64,000 nt of DNA, taken from NCBI RefSeq assembly GCF_013394595.1, contig NZ_CP053348.1, positions 4,250,501-4,314,500 of the forward strand, given 5' to 3'. Of this stretch, positions 27,622 to 36,409 are shown one piece after another. This DNA comes from Winogradskyella forsetii. GTDB lineage: Bacteria; Bacteroidota; Bacteroidia; Flavobacteriales; Flavobacteriaceae. Numbering within the stretch: the stretch's first letter is position 1; each line of letters opens with the position of its first letter. The translations under genes and the position numbers were made by a program. Under the pieces are notes generated by a model. The model saw nothing but the letters and a program-made list of their open reading frames with translations. It did not search any database and was not told the DNA's origin.

Positions 27622-27692
27622 AGGTGTCGAGCGGATTCGAACCGCTGTAGATGGTGTTGCAGACCACTGCCTAGCCACTCGGCCACGACACC
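27622..27692 (-). tRNA. tRNA-Cys (anticodon GCA)
   Basis: The minus strand folds as a 71-base tRNA. It has an acceptor stem GGTGTCG / CGACACC with discriminator T, a D-arm GGCCGAGTGGCTAGGC, an anticodon loop TCTGCAA with GCA, and a T-arm GCGGTTCGAATCCGC. CCA is not encoded. Its 3' part is the source of the adjacent tandem array. Confidence 0.95.
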
Positions 27693-27695
27693 CTA

Positions 27696-27720
27696 ACTTC
27701 CTGCGTAGGCAGGAATCTCA
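27696..27720 (+). repeat. Short hairpin repeat next to tRNA-Cys
   Basis: acttcctgcgtaggcaggaa followed by tctca, a member of the TTCCTGC/GCAGGAA hairpin family also found after lepA and mnmG. It lies just upstream of the tRNA. Confidence 0.7.
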
Positions 27721-27776
27721 TCAACTAAAACGAGTGTGCAAATATATAAATTATAAACTTTTTAAGCTAGATAGGA

Positions 27777-28139
27777 TTACTTTTTTCGTTTTTTAGTCAT
27801 TTTAATGGTAACCATCTCAACGTCACCACCAATCGGAGGATTAATTTTACTTACAGCAACTGTGGCTTTGGTTATTAAAGAGGCTTCATTCAAAACACGG
27901 TCTAAAATACGTTTGGCAACCGTTTCCAAAAGTTTAGAAGGAACAGCCATTTCTTCCCTAACCACTCTGTTTAAAAGCACATAATCTACTGTATCGCTCA
28001 AGGCATCAGATGCTGAAGACGTTTTTAAATTGGCCTTAACTTCCAAATCTACTCTATAATCACTACCAATTGCTGTTTCTTCTTTTAAGCAACCATGATT
28101 GGCGAAGACTCTTATGTTTTCAACTTTTATTGTTCCCAT
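27777..28139 (-). CDS. folB: Dihydroneopterin aldolase
   Basis: Folate biosynthesis: cleaves 7,8-dihydroneopterin to 6-hydroxymethyl-dihydropterin; cytoplasmic. Its 120 residues match FolB length. The N-terminal RVFANHGCLKEET (about 9-21) is the family hallmark with the conserved Glu. DTVDYVLLNRVV (about 48-59) and the C-terminal VSKINPPIGGDVEMV complete it. A TACTTTTG promoter element ends only 4 bases before the ATG, which predicts a very short or absent leader. It is transcribed toward tRNA-Cys. Confidence 0.95.
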   Translation of the reverse strand: MGTIKVENIRVFANHGCLKEETAIGSDYRVDLEVKANLKTSSASDALSDTVDYVLLNRVVREEMAVPSKLLETVAKRILDRVLNEASLITKATVAVSKINPPIGGDVEMVTIKMTKKRKK

Positions 28140-28143
28140 AATG

Positions 28144-28151
28144 CAAAAGTA
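28144..28151 (-). promoter_or_regulatory. -7 element TACTTTTG of folB
   Basis: A minus-strand match to TAnnTTTG whose last G is 5 bases from the A of the folB ATG. It suggests a leaderless or nearly leaderless mRNA. Confidence 0.5.
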
Positions 28152-28207
28152 ATCTAAAAGTCTCGATTCTTAATTCTAATAGCTAAGTGGTTTATGATCT
28201 CTTTTAT

Positions 28208-28408
28208 CTAACTAGTAAATAAATCAAAAATGTTACTGAGTGCACCAGTTTTAGCCTTATAAAACTCAGTATAGCTGCATTTTTTACAGGTAACAGAGCT
28301 AAATTTTTTATTCTGTACATCAAATATTTTAGATAATGTACCACCTGTAGCTCTCATTTCGCCAACTTCATAAGTGGTATTATCGCATTTTGGACATTTA
28401 TAATTCAT
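28208..28408 (-). CDS. Small zinc-ribbon protein
   Basis: 66 residues with two zinc knuckles: CPKC at 5-8 and CKKC at 41-44, about 32 residues apart, in a rubredoxin-like zinc ribbon. It belongs to the group annotated as zinc-ribbon nucleic-acid-binding-like proteins, but its partner is unknown. It lies 68 bp upstream of folB on the same strand and is divergent from glnS. Confidence 0.85.
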   Translation of the reverse strand: MNYKCPKCDNTTYEVGEMRATGGTLSKIFDVQNKKFSSVTCKKCSYTEFYKAKTGALSNIFDLFTS

Positions 28409-28483
28409 ATTAAAAATGATTTTTATTCATAGTATTAGTGTAATGAGGTATAGAAAAGTTACACTATTGATGTACAATTTATG

Positions 28484-28491
28484 TAATTTTG
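28484..28491 (+). promoter_or_regulatory. -7 element TAATTTTG of glnS
   Basis: Matches TAnnTTTG, 35 bases before the glnS ATG. Confidence 0.55.
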
Positions 28492-28526
28492 CGTAGTCCT
28501 AATGCCCAATACCTAATACCTGAAAA

Positions 28527-30530
28527 ATGTCAGAAGAAACAAAGGCACTCAATTTTATTGAGCACATCATAGAAGAAGATTTAGAAAACGGTTTACCAAA
28601 AGAGAAACTACGTTTTCGTTTTCCACCAGAACCAAATGGCTATTTGCACATCGGTCATACCAAAGCCATTGGTATTAGCTTTGGGCTGGGAGAGAAGTAC
28701 GATGCACCAGTGAATCTAAGATTCGATGATACCAATCCTGCTAAAGAAGAGCAAGAATATGTCGATGCCATCAAAAAAGATATCGCTTGGTTAGGTTATC
28801 AATGGGAAAATGAACTGTACTCGTCCGATTATTTTCAAAAACTATACGATTGGGCTATTATGATGATAAAAGATGGTAAAGCTTATGTAGATTCCCAATC
28901 TTCGGAAGCCATGGCAGAGCAAAAGGGCACACCAACACAAGTTGGTACTAACAGTCCATACAGAAATAGAAGTGTTGAAGAGAATTTGGATTTATTCCAA
29001 CGTATGAAAGCTGGAGAATTTCCTGCTGGTACACATGTACTTCGTGCTAAAATAGACATGGAAGACCCAAACATGCTAATGCGAGATCCCATTATGTATC
29101 GTATTATGTTTGCAAATCACCACAGAACAGGCGATGATTGGTGTATTTATCCAATGTATGATTGGACCCATGGCGAAAGTGATTATCTCGAACAAATTTC
29201 ACATTCCTTATGTTCTTTGGAATTTAAGCCGCACAGAAAACTATACGATTGGTTTAGAGATAATGTTTATGAATATAGTAGTGACCAACTACCATTGCAA
29301 CCAAAGCAAAGGGAATTTGCACGTTTAAACCTCAGTTATACCATAATGAGCAAGCGTAAGTTGTTGCGTTTGGTCGAAGAAGGTATTGTTTCGGGTTGGG
29401 ATGATCCACGTATGCCAACCATTTCCGGTTTGCGTCGTCGCGGTTACACACCAAATTCCATCAGAAAATTTATCGAAAAAGTGGGCGTGGCCAAACGTGA
29501 AAATGTGATTGATGTTTCACTTTTAGAATTCTGTATTCGTGAGGATCTGAACAAAACTGCAAATCGTGTGATGGCCGTTTTAGATCCCGTGAAAGTTGTA
29601 ATTACCAATTATCCTGAAGACAAAGTTGAATGGCTGGAAGCCGAAAATAATCAGGAAGACGAATCTGCTGGCTATAGAAAAGTGCCGTTTTCAAGAGAAA
29701 TTTATATTGAAAAAGAAGATTTTAAGGAAGAAGCTAGTGCTAAGTTCTTTAGACTTCAACTTGGCGGCGAAGTCCGATTGAAAAATGCCTACATCATCAA
29801 AGCCAATAGCGTTGAAAAAGATGGCGATGGAAACATTACGGAGATTCATTGCACCTACGATGAAGACACTTCTAAAAAAGTTAAAGGAACATTGCACTGG
29901 GTGTCCATAAAACATGCCATTACTGCCGAAATTAGGGAATACGACCGTTTATTTATGCACGAATCGCCAGATACGGACAAGGCTAAAGATTTTATGGAAT
30001 ATCTAAATCCTAAATCCTTGACCATTAAAACAGGCTATTTAGAACCTAGTTTGGCAGATGCCGAAGTAGGAGAGCGGTTTCAATTCCAGCGCATAGGGTA
30101 CTTTAATGTTGATGATGATTCCACACCAAAACACTTGGTGTTTAATAAAACAGTAGGTTTACGTGATAGCTGGGCAAAACAAAAACCTAAACCAAAAAAT
30201 AATCAACGCAAGTCCAAACCACAACAGCAAAAACGTTCTGCTATGAGTGTGATTCAACAATTGGGTAAGAAATACACCAATTTACCTGAAGAAAAACAAC
30301 TGAAATCAAAAGCTGAAATACAAGAATTAGCAAAAGAAATAACTTATGACGATTTAGAGCCCTTATTTGGCACTGCTGTAAAAAAAGCAGGTACACGTAT
30401 CGCCGTGTTAATTGCGTTAAAAGTATTGCTTAAAAAGGGCTTAGAACGAAACGACGATATTGATGAATTTATTAATAAAGCGAAAGAAGATAAAAATGAG
30501 ATATTGGTGGCTGAGACAGCTGAGGTTTAA
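28527..30530 (+). CDS. glnS: Glutaminyl-tRNA synthetase with C-terminal extension
   Basis: Charges tRNA-Gln with glutamine; class I synthetase, cytoplasmic. HIGH is at 41-44 (PNGYLHIGHTKAI), and the KMSKS equivalent is IMSKRKLL near residue 272. The anticodon-binding beta barrels run to about 555. The total of 667 residues exceeds E. coli GlnRS (about 554) by roughly 110. The extra part is a basic linker (KPKPKNNQRKSKPQQQKR) and a small helical domain with AVLIALKVLLKKGLERNDDI. Some Bacteroidota proteins are annotated as GlnRS-YqeY fusions; this tail is shorter than a full YqeY domain, so I leave its identity open. Confidence 0.95.
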   Translation: MSEETKALNFIEHIIEEDLENGLPKEKLRFRFPPEPNGYLHIGHTKAIGISFGLGEKYDAPVNLRFDDTNPAKEEQEYVDAIKKDIAWLGYQWENELYSSDYFQKLYDWAIMMIKDGKAYVDSQSSEAMAEQKGTPTQVGTNSPYRNRSVEENLDLFQRMKAGEFPAGTHVLRAKIDMEDPNMLMRDPIMYRIMFANHHRTGDDWCIYPMYDWTHGESDYLEQISHSLCSLEFKPHRKLYDWFRDNVYEYSSDQLPLQPKQREFARLNLSYTIMSKRKLLRLVEEGIVSGWDDPRMPTISGLRRRGYTPNSIRKFIEKVGVAKRENVIDVSLLEFCIREDLNKTANRVMAVLDPVKVVITNYPEDKVEWLEAENNQEDESAGYRKVPFSREIYIEKEDFKEEASAKFFRLQLGGEVRLKNAYIIKANSVEKDGDGNITEIHCTYDEDTSKKVKGTLHWVSIKHAITAEIREYDRLFMHESPDTDKAKDFMEYLNPKSLTIKTGYLEPSLADAEVGERFQFQRIGYFNVDDDSTPKHLVFNKTVGLRDSWAKQKPKPKNNQRKSKPQQQKRSAMSVIQQLGKKYTNLPEEKQLKSKAEIQELAKEITYDDLEPLFGTAVKKAGTRIAVLIALKVLLKKGLERNDDIDEFINKAKEDKNEILVAETAEV

Positions 30531-30589
30531 CATTTCTTTGAGATACTTTCAGAATTAAAATACATAATTTTATTTAAACGCTATTAATT

Positions 30590-30802
30590 ATGAATGAAGC
30601 ACAAAAAATACTTACAGAAATTTCCACAATTACAAGGGATATTGAAGATAATTATCCTGAACTTCAAAAGTACTTAGACGAAACTAGAAGTACTTTGCCT
30701 TCGGGTTCAAATAATAGTGCAAGTTTAGATGAAGAGGATTTAAAGAATTATTTGGACCAGCTCAAAGAAATGCGAGATAAATACAAAGAAGAAGGTCACT
30801 GA
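30590..30802 (+). CDS. Small acidic hypothetical protein
   Basis: 70 residues, highly charged and probably helical (ILTEISTITRDIEDNYPELQ; LKNYLDQLKEMRDKYKEEG), with no signal or membrane segment. I recognise no family. It starts 59 bp after glnS and is followed by a strong terminator at 30823-30857, so it is likely the last gene of that transcript. Confidence 0.7.
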   Translation: MNEAQKILTEISTITRDIEDNYPELQKYLDETRSTLPSGSNNSASLDEEDLKNYLDQLKEMRDKYKEEGH

Positions 30803-30822
30803 TCTTTTATCTTGTGTTCAAT

Positions 30823-30857
30823 AAAAACCTCAGAATTATTAATTCTGAGGTTTTTTT
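30823..30857 (+). terminator. Rho-independent terminator
   Basis: A perfect 15-bp stem aaaaacctcagaatt / aattctgaggttttt with loop att and a T-run, 21 bases after the small acidic protein gene. Confidence 0.88.
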
Positions 30858-30898
30858 GTACATTTAATTCTTATTAACCAACTTAAATACTAAACCTT

Positions 30899-31390
30899 AT
30901 GGAATTTCCAATTAACCCAATCGCAATTCCGATAGCAGCTGTTGCAGCTTTATTTATTGGAGCATTATGGTACAATCCAAAATTCGGATTTGGCATCACT
31001 TGGATGCGAGCCGCAGGAATGACCGAAGAACGCATGAAAAGCGGTAACATTGCTGTTATTTTTGGCTTAGCCTTACTTTTTGCTGTTATGTTAAGCACCT
31101 TATTAATGCATTTTACAAACCATCAATGGGGCGCTTTTGGAATGATTGGAGGCGATCCAGAACTTGTGAAGAATACTTCCTTTGACGCCTTTATGGCGGA
31201 GTATGGCAATGCGTTTAGAACTTACAAGCATGGAGCGCTGCATGGTGTCTTATTCGGAGTATTTGGAGCGCTTCCAATTATTGGGACTATTGCACTTTTT
31301 GAACGTAAGAGCGCCAAATATATTTTTGTAAATGCTGGTTATTGGATCGTGACTATGACCGTCATGGGAAGTATTCTTTGTGGTATGTAA
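30899..31390 (+). CDS. DUF1761 membrane protein
   Basis: 163 residues with about four hydrophobic segments. The opening INPIAIPIAAVAALFIGALW followed by YNPKFGFGITWMRAAGM is characteristic of DUF1761. The C-terminal part has HGALHGVLFGVFGALPI and YWIVTMTVMGSIL. Function is unknown. It lies between two terminators (30823-30857 and 31421-31452), so it is a single-gene transcript. Confidence 0.85.
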   Translation: MEFPINPIAIPIAAVAALFIGALWYNPKFGFGITWMRAAGMTEERMKSGNIAVIFGLALLFAVMLSTLLMHFTNHQWGAFGMIGGDPELVKNTSFDAFMAEYGNAFRTYKHGALHGVLFGVFGALPIIGTIALFERKSAKYIFVNAGYWIVTMTVMGSILCGM

Positions 31391-31420
31391 TATAAAATCT
31401 GTAGCTATTATATCAAAACA

Positions 31421-31452
31421 AAAACCTCGAAAAGCTAATTTTAGAGGTTTTT
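31421..31452. terminator. Terminator between convergent genes
   Basis: An imperfect stem aaaacctcgaaaa / ttttagaggtttt (one mismatch) is flanked by an A-run and a T-run. It can serve the DUF1761 gene and the convergent gene at 31472. Confidence 0.7.
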
Positions 31453-31471
31453 TTATGAGAAATACGTTAAT

Positions 31472-31993
31472 CTAATCTTCTATAGGTTCAAGCTTCATAT
31501 CATCTTCAGGAATATCGAGCTGAGTTTCAAAATTGGGCAGTACTTTTTCAGATAAAACTGTATTCTTAAGTTGTTTGGCTTCAAGAAACCACCAGTATTT
31601 ATCAACCTCATTGTATATCCCTAAAAGATAGCTTTTAGAGGAAATGCGTTGACCAGACATCACCATCTGATTAAAACCTTCAATGACACAGCGAAACTGA
31701 CCTTGTTCTTTTACAATTTCTGAAACACCATTGATATCGGCTTTTTCAAACACAAAGCCTTGAGCTTTCATACCATTAAAAGTTTGCTTTAAGACGTTTA
31801 AGGCAGCATCTTTTCCACCCATCATTTCCAAAATGGAAGGAAGCGTATGCTTAAGAACCGTTTCAAAATCCATGTTTAACGTGGCGTTAGACGCTATTTT
31901 GGCATCTTTTAGGGCATCGGCTTTGGTTTGGGAAAATAGATTGGTGCTTATTGCTATAATGACCAAAAACACTATTTTTTTTACTCTATTCAT
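31472..31993 (-). CDS. Secreted hypothetical protein
   Basis: 173 residues with a signal peptide (IVFLVIIAISTNLFSQ) and a mature domain of mixed alpha/beta character (TLNMDFETVLKHTLPSI, FRCVIEGFNQMVM, KYWWFLEAKQL). I do not recognise a named family; the general shape resembles small NTF2-like or DUF-type periplasmic domains. The start overlaps the stop of the SPFH gene by 8 bases, so the two are translationally coupled and presumably related in function. Confidence 0.72.
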   Translation of the reverse strand: MNRVKKIVFLVIIAISTNLFSQTKADALKDAKIASNATLNMDFETVLKHTLPSILEMMGGKDAALNVLKQTFNGMKAQGFVFEKADINGVSEIVKEQGQFRCVIEGFNQMVMSGQRISSKSYLLGIYNEVDKYWWFLEAKQLKNTVLSEKVLPNFETQLDIPEDDMKLEPIED

Positions 31994-32918
31994 CTTCCTT
32001 TTTTTTATTTTTTTGAGCCTTCATAGCTTCACCAATCTGGTTACTTGCTGTAAAACTAGCGACCATATCGTTGAGCATCTGACTTCCCGCTTGTGGCGAA
32101 TTAGGTAATAATATCAAATTACTATTGGTTTCTTGTCCAATAGCCTGTAAGGTATCGTAATGTTGGGTAACAACAATAAGAGCAGAGGCTTCTTGCGAGT
32201 TAATACCAACTCTATTTAAAACATCCACGGATTCTTCCAAGCCACGAGCAATTTCGCGTCGTTGATCTGCAATACCTTGACCTTGTAAACGCTTACTTTC
32301 GGCTTCTGCTTTTGCTTTTTCCACAATTAATATGCGTTGCGCATCACCTTCATATTGTGCAGCGGTTTTTTCTCTATCTGCCGCATTTATGCGATTCATA
32401 GCTATTTTTACTTGAGGATCTGGATCAATATCAGTAACTAAAGTTCTAATAATATCAAATCCATAATCCATCATGGCATCGTTTAATTCTGCTTTTACGG
32501 CTAAGGCAATATCATCTTTTTTGACAAAAACATCATCTAATTTCATTTTTGGTACTTCGGCGCGTACCACATCAAAGACATAACTTGTAATTTGTTCATG
32601 CGGATAATCTAATTTATAAAAGGCATCATAAACACGTTCTGTAACCACTTTATACTGCACAGAAACTTTTAATTTTACGAATACATCATCTAATGTTTTG
32701 GTTTCTATGATAACATCCAATTGTTGAATTTTTAAACTCAAACGACCTGCAACCTTATCTACTAAAGGGATTTTCATTTGCAAGCCAGAATGTCTAATGC
32801 TTTGAAATTTACCGAAACGCTCTATAATTGCTGCGGTTTGTTGTTTTACTAAAAAAAAGGATGAAGCTAAAATGATTAATCCTAAAAATATAATCGGAAT
32901 TAAGATAAAATTACCCAT
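31986..32918 (-). CDS. SPFH/Band 7 (stomatin/paraslipin) membrane protein
   Basis: 310 residues. An N-terminal membrane segment (FILIPIIFLGLIILASSFFL) is followed by the SPFH domain (about 25-190: VKQQTAAIIERFGKFQSIRH, PLVDKVAGRLSLKIQQLDVI) and a coiled region rich in A, E and K (about 185-240). A C-terminal part has LIVVTQHYDTLQAIGQETNS. The length and order fit the paraslipin/stomatin type that forms oligomeric membrane scaffolds, sometimes with an NfeD protease partner. No NfeD gene is adjacent; the coupled partner is the secreted protein at 31472-31993. Confidence 0.92.
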   Translation of the reverse strand: MGNFILIPIIFLGLIILASSFFLVKQQTAAIIERFGKFQSIRHSGLQMKIPLVDKVAGRLSLKIQQLDVIIETKTLDDVFVKLKVSVQYKVVTERVYDAFYKLDYPHEQITSYVFDVVRAEVPKMKLDDVFVKKDDIALAVKAELNDAMMDYGFDIIRTLVTDIDPDPQVKIAMNRINAADREKTAAQYEGDAQRILIVEKAKAEAESKRLQGQGIADQRREIARGLEESVDVLNRVGINSQEASALIVVTQHYDTLQAIGQETNSNLILLPNSPQAGSQMLNDMVASFTASNQIGEAMKAQKNKKKEDE

Positions 32919-33230
32919 AACGTGTTTTTTAAGTTTGAAAATAAGAAATACTAAAAGTAGGTTATTTTAATGAGATAATTGAAAAGTGAAAATGAATTGA
33001 AAAATGAACCTCAATGATGAATAGTTAGTCTTACCAAATAATTATCTGAATTTTAATTAAATGGAATTTAGCTCATAAAATTGTCGATAGTAAGTAAGAT
33101 ATAATGACGCTTTCGAAGTATCGAAATTACAGATTTATATAGAATTTTCGGGCAAATAACCAAACTCAAAGATTCAGAGTTTTCAAAGAGTCTCACTAAG
33201 AAAAAGTTGAGACTGAAGAACTTGATATTA

Positions 33231-33476
33231 TATCATGAAAACCAAAAGAAAGTTAGAACTCAACACCTAAATTTCGACAGCGTCGAAGCAACGATTTTCA
33301 GAAATAATGAGCAATAAATAGAGTTGATTTACAAAATTTAGGATTGGAAAATTATTATTGTAAAGACATAAAAATATAAATGTATCGGCGAATGGTGCTT
33401 TAGTAATTTCCTAACAAATCGTTTTGTCCCGATAGCTATCGGGATTGGTTCGTTTTGTATCAAGACAAAATGAACA
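33231..33476 (+). ncRNA. Structured repeat element, copy A
   Basis: Non-coding and about 75% alike to copy B at 36410-36641 in conserved blocks. Readable stems: a 5' hairpin TTCGAC-AGC-GTCGAA (33273-33287); a long-range stem AACGATTT (33290-33297) with AAATCGTT (33416-33423); a nested TTAGGA/TCCTAA; and a 3' hairpin GTTCGTTTTGT / ACAAAATGAAC (33448-33475) with one G-U pair. A palindrome cccgatagctatcggg (33428-33443) is inserted relative to copy B. Covariation with copy B supports RNA or single-strand DNA structure. The rest of 32919-33499 shows nothing recognisable. Confidence 0.6.
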
Positions 33477-33499
33477 TATAGAATAAATAAATTTAAATT

Positions 33500-34489
33500 C
33501 TAATTAGATTGAGAGTATAATTTCATAATGGCATCATCCAACAGTTCCACTTCCGCTTTAACTGAAGAAATAGCATCAGATTTTACGGTTTCTCCATTTT
33601 TAGTATATCCAACATAATTTCGCCAACCTTCAGAGCGTAATTCACGTCGTTTACGTATTAACTTATAAAGTGAATCTTCTTTTAAATGTTCAATTTCCAA
33701 AACTGGATTTTTAGTGGAAATTTCAGGATATAAATCCTTTAAAATCTTTTGAGCCATATAGAAGTGTCCAATTTTATTGGGATGAACACCATCTGGAACG
33801 AACGTGGAATCCGATTTTATGAGCTTCATATTTGTCAAAACAGAATCTAGATAATGGTGTAAATCCACAACTTTAACGGCTTCTGTTTCTAAACTCAATA
33901 ACCAATCGGAATAAGCAATTAAAACATCATTATATTTAAAATAAGGATGCCAATATTCATGTGTTTCGCCCGCTTTCGACACTCGATTTTCAATGGGATT
34001 TGGATCAAAAACCGTAGGAGTCATCAAAATAAGTTGACCACCATGCGTTTCAACCTTGCTTTTCAATTCTAAAACACCCTTTTTGTAGGCTTCAAACCTC
34101 AGACTGTCCAATGGGTTGTAATTTCCATCATTCATACCATAGCACGCCAAAACAACCTCTGGGCTTATCATGTGCAATGCGCTGTCTAACCGTTTTCTCA
34201 CATTTGGTCTTGGAAAATCCCGACCAGATTCCGAAGTTCCGGAAATAGTTTCACCAGATAAACCAATACTGATAATATCTAATTGATTATCAGGATAGTG
34301 TGTCCTTAAATAATATTCTATAAAGTCCACATAATCACCATGTTGGGTGATACTATTCCCCAAAATCAATACCCTTTTATTGTGTAAAGGCAGTTCTTTA
34401 GTTGCTAAAACTGATTCCGATTTTTTTTCACTTTTACAGGAAGTGCAAAAGCTTAGACTAAATACTAAAATGAAAAAATACAATTTCAT
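33500..34489 (-). CDS. SGNH/GDSL hydrolase, lipoprotein
   Basis: A 329-residue serine hydrolase (esterase or acyl-hydrolase type). The start at 34489 gives a lipoprotein signal MKLYFFILVFSLSFCTSC; a GTG/ATG further upstream would put eight extra residues before it. SGNH blocks: LILGNSITQHGDY (nucleophile Ser), GLSGETISG, YGMNDGNY, and VPDGVHPN with Asp and His of the triad. Members act on polysaccharide acyl groups, lipids or sialic acid esters; the substrate cannot be told. It stands alone on the minus strand, 65 bp downstream of gltX. Confidence 0.9.
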   Translation of the reverse strand: MKLYFFILVFSLSFCTSCKSEKKSESVLATKELPLHNKRVLILGNSITQHGDYVDFIEYYLRTHYPDNQLDIISIGLSGETISGTSESGRDFPRPNVRKRLDSALHMISPEVVLACYGMNDGNYNPLDSLRFEAYKKGVLELKSKVETHGGQLILMTPTVFDPNPIENRVSKAGETHEYWHPYFKYNDVLIAYSDWLLSLETEAVKVVDLHHYLDSVLTNMKLIKSDSTFVPDGVHPNKIGHFYMAQKILKDLYPEISTKNPVLEIEHLKEDSLYKLIRKRRELRSEGWRNYVGYTKNGETVKSDAISSVKAEVELLDDAIMKLYSQSN

Positions 34490-34576
34490 GTTTATGATTT
34501 TCAGACTTTTCACGTTTTGACTGCGACTTCGCTCAGTTCTTATAAAACCCGAAAGGTGTTTGTAGATACATTAAAC

Positions 34577-36109
34577 CTATTTAATTAGCGTCTCAATACG
34601 CTTAATCGTTTCGGCCTTTCCAATCATAAACATAATATCAAACACATCAGGTCCTTGTAAAGCACCGACCAACGCCAAACGCAAAGGCATCATTACTTTA
34701 CCAAAACCAATATCGTTTTCTGTGATCCAACCTTTGATTTTAGCTTGTAAATTCTGAACCGTAAATTCCTTAGTTCTTGTAACAATGTTAATCACTTCTT
34801 GGAGAAGTGCTGGAGTTTCATCCTTTAATGCTTTTTTAGTTGCTTTTTCGTCATAAGATGTTGGCGCTGTAAAAAAGAAATGGCTCAATTCCCAAAAATC
34901 CTGAACAAATGTGGCACGTTCCTTTATTAACCCGACCACTAGAGCGATATAATTGATATCAATTTCCGCCAATTCTGGTCGAATCGCTTTAAATTGTTCA
35001 GCCAAATCCAAATCTAGCTGTTGTTGCATATAATGATGATTGAACCACTTCGTTTTATCCGGATCAAAGCGTGCACCAGCTTTATTTACGCGTGCTAAAT
35101 CAAAATCCGCAACCAATTCTTCTAAGCTGAATATTTCTTGTTCCGTTCCAGGATTCCAACCTAAAAACGCTAAGAAATTGACAACAGCTTCAGGAAAATA
35201 ACCTTCTTCTTTATAGCCTTTAGAAATAGTGCCATCTGGAGCGCTATATTCTAATGGAAAAACAGGAAAGCCCATTTTGTCGCCATCGCGCTTACTTAAC
35301 TTGCCTTTTCCTGTTGGTTTTAAAATCAACGGTAAATGGGCAAATTCAGGTGCTTCCCAACCAAAGGCATCATATAATAATTGATGTAAGGCTAAAGATG
35401 GTAACCATTCTTCACCACGAATCACATGCGTGATTTCCATTAGATGGTCATCTACAATATTCGCCAAATGATAGGTTGGCATACCATCGCTTTTAAAAAG
35501 AACTTTGTCATCCAATATATTGGTATCAATCGTCATATGGCCACGAATAGTATCCGTAAGATGCAAGGTTTCATCTTGAGGCGATTTAAAACGAATCACA
35601 TAATCCTCACCAGCTTCAATTTTAGCTTTCGTTTCCGCCTCAGTTAAAACTAAAGAATTAATTAAACGGCCTTTTTCACGGTTATGCCAGTTATATATGA
35701 AGGTTTTGCCTTCGGCTTCGTGGCCTTTTCTGTGACCATCCAATTGCTCAGCCGTATCAAAAGCATAATAGGCGTTTCCATTGGCAATTAATTCGTCCGC
35801 ATATTGTTTATATAAATCTTTGCGTTCGCTTTGTCTGTAAGGCCCGAATTTTTCGTTCTTATTGCCTGCACTGAGCGCATTCAGATGTGGGCCTTCATCA
35901 AAGGAGATACCGCACCAATTTAATGCTTCAACAATGTAAGCTTCGGCACCTTCTACATAACGGTTTTGGTCTGTATCCTCAATTCGGAGTACAAAATCGC
36001 CACCATGTTTCTTGGCAAATAAATAGTTGAATAAAGCGGTTCTTACACCACCAATATGTAAGGGTCCTGTTGGACTTGGTGCAAAACGCACACGTACTTT
36101 TTTAGACAT
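34577..36109 (-). CDS. gltX: Glutamyl-tRNA synthetase
   Basis: Charges tRNA-Glu; class I synthetase, cytoplasmic, 510 residues. I place the start at 36109, which gives MSKKVRVRFAPSPTGPLHIG, the normal family N-terminus; an in-frame ATG 27 bases earlier adds an unusual MTNYFYYSV. PLHIGG is the HIGH motif and GKLSKRDGD the KMSKS motif. The C-terminal helical anticodon domain is complete. A TATCTTTG promoter element is at 36162-36169. A hairpin repeat lies in the leader. Confidence 0.96.
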   Translation of the reverse strand: MSKKVRVRFAPSPTGPLHIGGVRTALFNYLFAKKHGGDFVLRIEDTDQNRYVEGAEAYIVEALNWCGISFDEGPHLNALSAGNKNEKFGPYRQSERKDLYKQYADELIANGNAYYAFDTAEQLDGHRKGHEAEGKTFIYNWHNREKGRLINSLVLTEAETKAKIEAGEDYVIRFKSPQDETLHLTDTIRGHMTIDTNILDDKVLFKSDGMPTYHLANIVDDHLMEITHVIRGEEWLPSLALHQLLYDAFGWEAPEFAHLPLILKPTGKGKLSKRDGDKMGFPVFPLEYSAPDGTISKGYKEEGYFPEAVVNFLAFLGWNPGTEQEIFSLEELVADFDLARVNKAGARFDPDKTKWFNHHYMQQQLDLDLAEQFKAIRPELAEIDINYIALVVGLIKERATFVQDFWELSHFFFTAPTSYDEKATKKALKDETPALLQEVINIVTRTKEFTVQNLQAKIKGWITENDIGFGKVMMPLRLALVGALQGPDVFDIMFMIGKAETIKRIETLIK

Positions 36110-36129
36110 AACTGAATAATAGAAATAGT

Positions 36130-36158
36130 TTGTCATCCTGAATTTATTTCAGAATCTC
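36130..36158 (+). repeat. Short repeat tgtcatcctgaatttatttc in the gltX leader
   Basis: An imperfect hairpin (tcctgaa ... ttcagaa) of the tgtcatcctgaact..ttcaggatct family, which I recognise as a dispersed intergenic repeat in Bacteroidota. Confidence 0.5.
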
Positions 36159-36161
36159 GTA

Positions 36162-36169
36162 CAAAGATA
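36162..36169 (-). promoter_or_regulatory. -7 element TATCTTTG of gltX
   Basis: A minus-strand match to TAnnTTTG, about 52 bases before the ATG at 36109 and 25 before the ATG at 36136. Confidence 0.5.
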
Positions 36170-36409
36170 AAATTATAGCTTCGAAGTTGGAAGCATGAAG
36201 CGTTAAGTTTTTTGCTATACCTTTAACATCAAATCGCGCGGTATTAACAGAATCTTATCACTTTTTAATAATTCGATATAAAATAAAATTGTAGATTAGG
36301 CAGTTAGTAAGTTGTGAGTGATGAGTGAGGACTGATGTATTAGCTTTGAGATGTAAACAATGAAACCCAAGAGTAAGCAAGGTTAAAAAAATTATAATTA
36401 AAGTTACAT

